A DNA stretch of 17,629 bases, taken from NCBI GenBank assembly GCA_964499695.1, contig CAZCMD010000099.1, positions 1 to 17,629 of the forward strand, written 5' to 3'. The DNA comes from JAAZBV01 sp964499695 (GTDB taxonomy: Bacteria; Desulfobacterota; DSM-4660; Desulfatiglandales; HGW-15). Position 1 is the stretch's first letter. Each line of letters opens with the position of its first letter. Under the pieces are notes generated by a model. It did no database searches, was not told where the DNA came from, and saw nothing but the letters and a program-made list of their open reading frames with translations. Both the position numbers and the translations under genes were made by a program. This document shows, in pieces, positions 13,355 through 17,629 of the stretch.

Positions 13355-13783
13355 TTAATCCGGCCATAATCCCATTTCGTCTAGTGCTTCTAACATATAC
13401 ATGAAATGGCCTGCCTCTTCCGACATATCAAGCCCATCTTCAAAAGAGTCTAACCAGGCTGTTACGTCCGCAGTTCTGCCCTTAAGTTTGTTTTTAAACT
13501 CTTCCTTTTCTGCCTCGCTTGTTTTCTCCTCGAAATCATCCCTTATTACATCATCCCCAATTCCCCATTTTTCAGCCATTGGGATGAGGTCATGTAAATT
13601 TTCCGGAACATTTTCCGGAGAAATATTGATAACAGGTCTATTTTCTGCAGTAAGGTTGTATTTTTCCTTTAATTCACTCGCTGGTGCTATTTCACCATAT
13701 TTTGGACTTTTGCTTTTTGGCAAGATTATCCATACTGCAACGAACAAGGCAATTAAAACTATGATTAATAATGTGATTTTCAT
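13355..13783 (-). CDS. unknown protein with N-terminal membrane anchor, possible cassette gene
   Basis: The 142-residue protein begins with a hydrophobic segment (ITLLIIVLIALFVAVWIILP, residues 3-22) and has no clear cleavage site, so it is probably anchored to the inner membrane with an acidic soluble part. The rest is helical (AEKWGIGDDVIRDDFEEKTS, then ADVTAWLDSFEDG and FMYMLEALDEMG). I recognise no family. AAGGAGA lies six bases before the ATG. It has the same orientation as the cassette genes to its right and follows a GC-rich palindrome (13804-13849), so it may be the last cassette. No attC-like site is visible after its stop. Confidence 0.7.
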   Translation of the reverse strand: MKITLLIIVLIALFVAVWIILPKSKSPKYGEIAPASELKEKYNLTAENRPVINISPENVPENLHDLIPMAEKWGIGDDVIRDDFEEKTSEAEKEEFKNKLKGRTADVTAWLDSFEDGLDMSEEAGHFMYMLEALDEMGLWPD

Positions 13784-13803
13784 TGGTCTCCTTATATCGA
13801 AAA

Positions 13804-13849
13804 GTTAACCGGCTCGCGCGGCGTAGCCGTCGCGGGTCGGGTAGAACGA
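13804..13849 (-). other. candidate attC site, short and degenerate
   Basis: A GC-rich hairpin (CCGGCTCGCGCGGC / GCCGTCGCGGGTCGG with small mismatches, loop GTA) is flanked by GTTAAC and GTAGAAC. On the minus strand it ends in GTTAACT. At 46 bases it is shorter than typical attC sites. Confidence 0.5.
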
Positions 13850-13854
13850 CAGGA

Positions 13855-14568
13855 TTAAAAGCATCTTGGGTCGTCCTCAAGCAAATAAGGGTCAAGGTTA
13901 TTTTCATTCAAGTATTTCCCAAGATTTTTTAATGAGCTTTTACACAACCTTCTGAAAAGATTAAGAGGATAGAGCAGGTACATTGTTGGGTCGTCAGTAT
14001 AGTTATGATAGCATGCTTCAGGTTGATCTTGCCCCATAAATTCCGCAACTCCATCAGGACGCCTTGCTTGATGAACCAAATTGTTTCTGTATCTGTACAT
14101 TATGGAATAGTGCTGGCAATGCAATATGGCAACTTCTTCGGCTTCGGTAGATGCCAGAGCGAGAAGCTTCGCTGGTGTTTCGTCCACATCTTCGGCACAA
14201 ATAGTATCACCAAAATCATTTCCTAAGTCGGACAGCTTTTGATTGATGCACTTTGAGAGTCTTCCGTCCGCTGATGTTTTGGGAAGCCTATCGCGTAGGA
14301 AGTCAAGACTTATCAGACCACCAACTTTCCACTCACCACATTCTTCCAAGAACCTTGTGAAACGTTTGTTGTTACTCTTGAAAAGCTGGGCATAGGCCAC
14401 CTTATTAAATCGGATACCAGCGAAACAGTCGAGGAGTGACACATATGCAATCTTTTTGTAAAGAGTGACTTCTTCTTGTCCTGTCCCTCCTATTTCACCG
14501 GAGGCACAGTGGAGGGTATCAACGACTTCTATCTGTTGGCTGAAGTATTCAATAAAGTTCTCAAGCAT
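13855..14568 (-). CDS. cassette protein with HEPN-like R-x4-H motif
   Basis: The 237-residue soluble protein is mainly helical. Near residues 158-166 it has MYRYRNNLVHQAR, and R161-N-N-L-V-H166 fits the R-N-x3-H signature of HEPN ribonucleases and nucleotide-binding HEPN proteins. The upstream part (LYKKIAYVSLLDCFAGIRF) resembles the first helix pair of apartment-complex proteins, but I recognise no exact family. GAGG lies eight bases before the ATG, and the stop is followed six bases later by the palindrome at 13804-13849. RNA cleavage or a defence or toxin role is inference from the motif. Confidence 0.7.
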   Translation of the reverse strand: MLENFIEYFSQQIEVVDTLHCASGEIGGTGQEEVTLYKKIAYVSLLDCFAGIRFNKVAYAQLFKSNNKRFTRFLEECGEWKVGGLISLDFLRDRLPKTSADGRLSKCINQKLSDLGNDFGDTICAEDVDETPAKLLALASTEAEEVAILHCQHYSIMYRYRNNLVHQARRPDGVAEFMGQDQPEACYHNYTDDPTMYLLYPLNLFRRLCKSSLKNLGKYLNENNLDPYLLEDDPRCF

Positions 14569-14601
14569 AAAATATTCCTCTTACTATTTTTATTTTCGAC
14601 C

Positions 14602-14674
14602 TTCTAACAATAAGTTGAGCAAGAGGTGAAAGCGCCGTGCGCTTTCACCTCTTGACTCCAACTCTTAGTTCAGT
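14602..14674 (-). other. attC site between cassettes
   Basis: On the minus strand it begins with ACTGAAC (overlapping the last codons of the methyltransferase gene) and ends in GTTAGAA. The core stem CAAGAGGTGAAAGCGC / GCGCTTTCACCTCTTG is perfect over 16 bp. Outer arms GAGTTGGAG and CTCAAC pair with unpaired bases on one side, as in attC sites. Confidence 0.75.
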
Positions 14675-15465
14675 GCCCCCTTTTGTTGTTCCTTGTTCCC
14701 TTTCGAGACAACGTAGGCGACATATGCCGAAAAGAGGACGTGCTGAGACCTGTCCCCAAAAATGTCAGAAAGGCCTTTCTCGCACCATGCTCTGATTGAA
14801 TCCTCCGACTCGCCGTGGTTGATTGCCTGCTCAACGCTTGTTTGGCTCATAATGTAAGACACGTAAGAATCAACAGTCATCGGAACACCAACTTCCAGTT
14901 CCTCATACCCGTCCAGCCTCAGGCCAGTCTGACTATAGGGCAGATCCCTTAAGTCGAACGAGTATCTTGGCGGTGACGGAAAGCGGCTTTCAAATCCGCT
15001 AAACCATTTGTCCAACTGTGAGCCTTCTGCCATGCGCTGGCCCGCATGGAAATCATAGACGAGCAAGACACCATCTGGCGCGAGAACTCTATTGGCTTCC
15101 GGTAAAAACAGACCGGTATCGATGTAGTTGAGGGAGCCTGCGGCAGCTATGATGTCGAATGCTCCTGAAGAAAAGGGGAGAACTTCAGCAGTGCCCACGA
15201 CAAACAGTCCATGTGGGGCAACTATCGAGCGATGTGCGAGCATGACTGTATGAGGCTCAATACCAACCACCATTTCGGCAAAGGGCTTAAGTGCTGCTGT
15301 TGAGTGGCCCGCTCCACAACCTATGTCCAGAGCTCGATGGAAACGCCCGACGATATTGAGGTGTTTCATAGCCGTTTCCACGATACGCTGATGCACAGCC
15401 GGCCGACCATGCGCATAGCTGGCTGACAACCGTGGACTATTGTATATGCTTTCCAATTGCATCAT
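14665..15465 (-). CDS. class I SAM-dependent methyltransferase (cassette gene)
   Basis: The protein has the Rossmann methyltransferase motifs: ALDIGCGAGHSTAALKPF (motif I, SAM binding), VVGIEPHTVMLAHR (the acidic residue after strand 2), GTAEVLPFSSGAFDIIAAAG (motifs II/III) and APDGVLLVYDFH. It is of the Methyltransf_11 type; the substrate is unknown. A GTG at 15492 would extend it by nine residues but lies within the attC core, so the ATG at 15465 seems more natural, though neither has a good ribosome binding site. The stop overlaps the next attC site. Methyltransferases are frequent cassette cargo. Confidence 0.87.
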   Translation of the reverse strand: MMQLESIYNSPRLSASYAHGRPAVHQRIVETAMKHLNIVGRFHRALDIGCGAGHSTAALKPFAEMVVGIEPHTVMLAHRSIVAPHGLFVVGTAEVLPFSSGAFDIIAAAGSLNYIDTGLFLPEANRVLAPDGVLLVYDFHAGQRMAEGSQLDKWFSGFESRFPSPPRYSFDLRDLPYSQTGLRLDGYEELEVGVPMTVDSYVSYIMSQTSVEQAINHGESEDSIRAWCEKGLSDIFGDRSQHVLFSAYVAYVVSKGNKEQQKGALN

Positions 15466-15486
15466 ACGTTGTGGGTACCTGTGCTT

Positions 15487-15554
15487 CCTCACCGAACTTG
15501 TTGCTCAGGGGCAGCGTGGTTTTTGCGCTGTCACCTGAAGCAAGTTCGTTGGCC
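15487..15554 (-). other. attC site between cassettes
   Basis: On the minus strand it starts with GGCCAAC, directly after the stop of the next gene, and ends with GGTGAGG. CGAACTTG and CAAGTTCG pair, followed by CTTCAGG with CCTGAG and AGCGC/GCTG near the tip, leaving a few unpaired bases. Confidence 0.7.
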
Positions 15555-16376
15555 TTATTTTTTGAAATATTCCATTAAATCATACAGTTTTCTACAATAA
15601 GGTATAAATAAATGAAGTAAAACATAAACTTGTTCTCGTGTAATTATTTTCCCTGTTGGATGTCCTGCTTGGTTGCGAAAATTCCTTATGACGGACAAAA
15701 TTCCAACAAAATGAGTGTCTAAATCTTCCTTTAAGCCAGGAGGATAGTTTGATAAATTTTGATCCAATATATTCTTGAATTTATTGATTTTTTGAAGGAT
15801 GGTCTTTTGATTGAAAACATTTGTGAATGTATTTTGGTGGTTAGTATGGTTTGAAATAACTTCGAGCAACAAAAGAAATACGTGTTCTGTTGCCACACCA
15901 AGCATTACAGTAGATGATAGAAGGCATCCTGTTTGAAATGCCTGCATAGCCTCTTGAAGATAAATCAGAGTTACTTTATTAATTTCAGGCACCTCATTTT
16001 GGATTACTGAGGTGTACGAGGATACATCATGGAAAAAGTATGCGTCGTTTCTTTCAAGTAACCTTCTTCCAAAACTTGAAATACGAAAAAATGGGAAATT
16101 TGGGTTTAAGTCATTTAATCCTAATGTAATGATTCCTTGTCTAAAAAAGTCCCAAAATACCTCACGAAAAATCTCTGACTCTGTTTTAGAAAGTTGATAA
16201 CCTCCAGGAACGTTACCAATACTTACGTGGTGACCATCACGTACAGATATGACTTGAGCCACACCCAAAGCAAGATCTTCAAATTGGATGTTGTCAAAGG
16301 AAGTTCGTTCCCGGCCAGCAATAATATCAAGAGCTGCCATACGTATTTCTTCGTAACTGTGTTCTTGTATATCCAT
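15555..16376 (-). CDS. cassette protein with C-terminal HEPN-like R-x4-H motif
   Basis: From the ATG at 16376 (CAGGAG six bases ahead) the product is 273 residues; a longer start at 16409 would lie inside the attC core and is rejected. The N-terminal half has mixed alpha/beta character (GNVPGGYQLSKTESEIFREV). The C-terminal half is helical, with a hydrophobic TVMLGVATEHVFLLLLEVIS helix and then VIRNFRNQAGHPTG. R-N-Q-A-G-H (residues 234-239 from this start) fits the HEPN motif, and AGHPTG is typical of abortive-infection-like HEPN proteins (from memory). No exact family is recognised. Confidence 0.75.
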   Translation of the reverse strand: MDIQEHSYEEIRMAALDIIAGRERTSFDNIQFEDLALGVAQVISVRDGHHVSIGNVPGGYQLSKTESEIFREVFWDFFRQGIITLGLNDLNPNFPFFRISSFGRRLLERNDAYFFHDVSSYTSVIQNEVPEINKVTLIYLQEAMQAFQTGCLLSSTVMLGVATEHVFLLLLEVISNHTNHQNTFTNVFNQKTILQKINKFKNILDQNLSNYPPGLKEDLDTHFVGILSVIRNFRNQAGHPTGKIITREQVYVLLHLFIPYCRKLYDLMEYFKK

Positions 16377-16388
16377 ATAGACTCCTGA

Positions 16389-16457
16389 AGCCAACGGTGC
16401 CCTTAACATAACGGGCGGCGTTTCATCGCCCGGTCATAGTTGAAGGGCGGGTTAGCA
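16389..16457 (-). other. attC site between cassettes
   Basis: On the minus strand it starts TGCTAAC-CCG-CCCTT and ends GTTAAGGG-CACC-GTTGGCT, so core, spacer and inner box mirror each other. The inner arms CAACTATGACCGGGCG and CGCCCGTTATGTTA pair with three unpaired bases on one arm, the classic attC layout. Confidence 0.8.
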
Positions 16458-16473
16458 CTTGTTTTTTAATTCA

Positions 16474-16809
16474 TTAATTTTTAGCTATTTCAAAATAGTC
16501 ATAATATTTGCCACTTCGCAAAATTACATAACCATGAGAACCTTTTGAATTTTTCCACATTACATCAGGAAACCTATAATACCACAATTCATCATTCAAC
16601 TTAATTGATGACATAAAATGATTCCAAACAGGTAAAGATGTCATATAATTTTTTATTGTGGAAGGGTCATCAACTTCGCCTGGCATTAGCCAAGATTGTG
16701 CAATACCTATGTCATTATAAACATCCTGTACTGATACTTTACGAATTAGACATTTATCTTTTTTAGGAAAACCTAAGAATCGTAACCAAATTTTTATTTT
16801 ATTTACCAT
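16474..16809 (-). CDS. small cassette protein of unknown function
   Basis: The 111-residue protein is rich in aromatic residues (IWLRFLGFPKKDKC; PVWNHFMSSIKLNDELWYYR; HGYVILRSGKYYDYFEIAK). It has no signal peptide or clear membrane helix. The ending G-Y-V-I-L-R-x-G is reminiscent of small single-domain alpha/beta proteins often found as orphan cassettes, but I cannot name a family. There is no recognisable ribosome binding site before the ATG. The start lies nine bases from the R' core of the half attC site at 16818-16857, and the stop is 16 bases from the next attC. Confidence 0.65.
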   Translation of the reverse strand: MVNKIKIWLRFLGFPKKDKCLIRKVSVQDVYNDIGIAQSWLMPGEVDDPSTIKNYMTSLPVWNHFMSSIKLNDELWYYRFPDVMWKNSKGSHGYVILRSGKYYDYFEIAKN

Positions 16810-16817
16810 TATGTATT

Positions 16818-16857
16818 GAGTGCTAACAAGTTATTGAACAGTTTCTGTTCAACATCC
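16818..16857 (-). other. half attC site at the right end of the array
   Basis: On the minus strand it ends in TTGTTAGCACT, the complement of the AGTGCTAAC at the start of the site 16389-16457. TTGAACAG and CTGTTCAA (16834-16852) form an 8-bp stem. The expected outer R'' core is missing, so it is truncated, decayed, or an attI-like junction. Confidence 0.5.
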
Positions 16858-17264
16858 TATAATTTTAAAATTCGTCAAATCATTAAAATAATCATATTAC
16901 CAAATCTGATTGATTTAATTAGTTTATTTAACTTGTACAACACTCAAATATTATTTCTTAGGAGGTTTTTGTTAAATAGTTCCACAACCTTTTAAAATTC
17001 CTGCGTAAACCTACTTAAAACTTTATGAAAAGAAAACCGGTGAGACTTGGACATTATGGAAAATAGCATAAGGTATGTCAACAGGTTTTGGGCTGGGTTA
17101 AAGCTTCCCCCTCCCTGATCCCTCCCACCAGGGGAGGGAAAAGATTTTATGGGACACCTACCAGGTATCAATCATTGCCCGTTGGCGGGTATTTTTCCAT
17201 AACATTGCGGTGCAGGGGGTGTTTGAATTCCTTCGGGTATACTAGTGCCGTATCATGCATCAAC
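16858..17264. other. gene-free stretch right of the cassettes
   Basis: The stretch is AT-rich to about 17030. A CCCTCCC/GGGAGGG pair lies near 17130. I see no ORF with start, ribosome binding site or coding character on either strand, no integrase gene and no RNA gene. Confidence 0.5.
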
Positions 17265-17337
17265 TGTCATCTCGACTGTAAGGAGAGATCTTGCTTTTAA
17301 AGGAATATAAAGATTTCTCCCGTCGGTCGAAATGACA
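17265..17337. repeat. 28-bp imperfect inverted repeat (MITE- or REP-like)
   Basis: 17265-17292 (TGTCATCTCGAC...GATCTT) and 17310-17337 (AAGATTTC...GTCGAAATGACA) pair at 22 of 28 positions. The outer TGTCATTTCGA resembles widely dispersed intergenic repeats. Confidence 0.7.
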
Positions 17338-17375
17338 CATTAAGACAGTACATCATTGACACAACACTAGGTGTC

Positions 17376-17395
17376 ATTCCCTCGAAGGAGGGAAT
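17376..17395. repeat. REP-like palindrome ATTCCCTC-GAAG-GAGGGAAT
   Basis: There is an exact 8-bp stem with a 4-base loop, preceded by GTC and followed by CCA, as in dispersed GTCATTCCC...GGGAATCCA repeats. Confidence 0.7.
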
Positions 17396-17560
17396 CCATG
17401 TTTCTCTTCTTAAAATACCAACACTTTTAAAGCTTTCGAAAGTAAATATTTCCCCCCCCTGCCCTATTGAATAATTTTAATCTATCCCTTAATTACACTC
17501 ATTGTTCATTATATTTAATATTATGCGCTGATATTTCAACATGTTGTATCAGGAGAAAAC

Positions 17561-17607
17561 TTATAACTAAGAAATTAGTTGACAAGCAACTAATTTCTTA
17601 GTTATAA
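17561..17607. repeat. perfect 21-bp inverted repeat near the right edge
   Basis: The arm starting TTATAACTAAGAAATTAG (17561-17581) and its exact complement (17587-17607) flank the loop ACAAG. Each arm itself contains AACTAA and TTAGTT facing each other, so four half-sites are present. An ATG (17610) and AAGGAG (17616-17621) follow, so it may be an operator or leader hairpin of a gene starting at or beyond the edge. Confidence 0.85.
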
Positions 17608-17629
17608 ACATGCGCAAGGAGACATTCTA

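Larger units (their letters stand above)
13804..16857 (-). mobile_element. integron gene-cassette array (attC-flanked ORFs, no integrase visible)
   Basis: Unrelated short genes of one orientation are separated by about 70-base imperfect palindromes that begin and end with AAC/GTT core sites abutting or overlapping the flanking genes. The three central sites (14602-14674, 15487-15554, 16389-16457) have the R''-spacer-L''-stem-L'-spacer-R' layout with unpaired bases on one side. The array reads right to left, so an attI site and integrase, if they exist, should lie beyond the right edge. Within the window it is a cluster of attC sites lacking an integrase. Confidence 0.75.

Noticed and set aside
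17088..17300. Plus-strand ORF of 70 codons
   Set aside because: It runs through dispersed repeats (CCCTCCC/GGGAGGG and the 17265-17337 inverted repeat) and has no ribosome binding site.
17610..17629. Possible start of a gene (ATG CGC AAG GAG ...)
   Set aside because: Only six codons are visible before the edge, and AAGGAG after the ATG may instead be the ribosome binding site of a later start.
1..17629. CRISPR arrays, tRNA or rRNA genes
   Set aside because: I saw no regularly spaced direct repeats, no cloverleaf with a GGTTCRA-type arm and no rRNA signature on either strand.

Overview
The window looks like a draft-genome or metagenome contig (there is a 10-N gap at 202-211) from an AT-rich anaerobic or microaerophilic bacterium, most likely a sulfate reducer of the Desulfobacterota (Desulfobacterales type). 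The taxonomic call is inference. It rests on a UGSC-like protein (a family known from selenoprotein-rich deltaproteobacteria), a peroxiredoxin whose active site is read through an in-frame UGA, a FeoA-FeoB-FeoC-FeoA iron operon with an LbtU-type porin behind it, and a hemerythrin.

Region 1 (1-2499): the 3' part of a UGSC-like gene with a strong terminator, and a divergently placed ATP-grasp (D-Ala-D-Ala-ligase-like) gene on the minus strand.

Region 2 (2500-6700) is a graveyard of small accessory genes, nearly all on the minus strand. It holds an intact hemerythrin (3727-4263), a deleted hemerythrin copy (2828-3115) that shares an almost identical block with the intact gene, and a third small hemerythrin scrap (5085-5147). 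An intact four-helix membrane protein (6351-6698) has a remnant of its C-terminus at 2735-2810. There is also an AbiEii-type nucleotidyltransferase that has lost its catalytic core, a secreted protein split by one stop codon, and a toxin-antitoxin pair whose toxin is cut to 50 residues. One intact plus-strand gene (3288-3641) encodes a coiled-coil protein.

Region 3 (6700-11890) is an iron-homeostasis block: a DtxR-family regulator, a small coiled-coil protein, then feoA, feoB, feoC and a second feoA. Two almost identical 16-bp palindromes, one before the regulator and one before the coiled-coil gene, are probably its operators. A hairpin leader with an intrinsic terminator lies just before feoA. 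The following LbtU-like porin gene is broken (ATA at the expected start, early stop beside a palindromic repeat).

Region 4 (12033-12805): a selenocysteine peroxiredoxin with a SECIS-like hairpin just after the UGA, and its terminator. Regions 3 and 4 together suggest ferrous iron uptake next to peroxide defence.

Region 5 (12806-13354) has no gene but several hairpin repeats. Region 6 (13355-16857) looks like an integron gene-cassette array without a visible integrase: five minus-strand ORFs, three of them separated by roughly 70-bp attC-like palindromes, with weaker candidate sites at both ends. Two cassette proteins carry the R-x4-H motif of HEPN RNases, one is a methyltransferase, and two are unknown. 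Region 7 (16858-17629) has no convincing gene. It contains dispersed palindromic repeats and ends in a perfect 21-bp inverted repeat close to the window edge.
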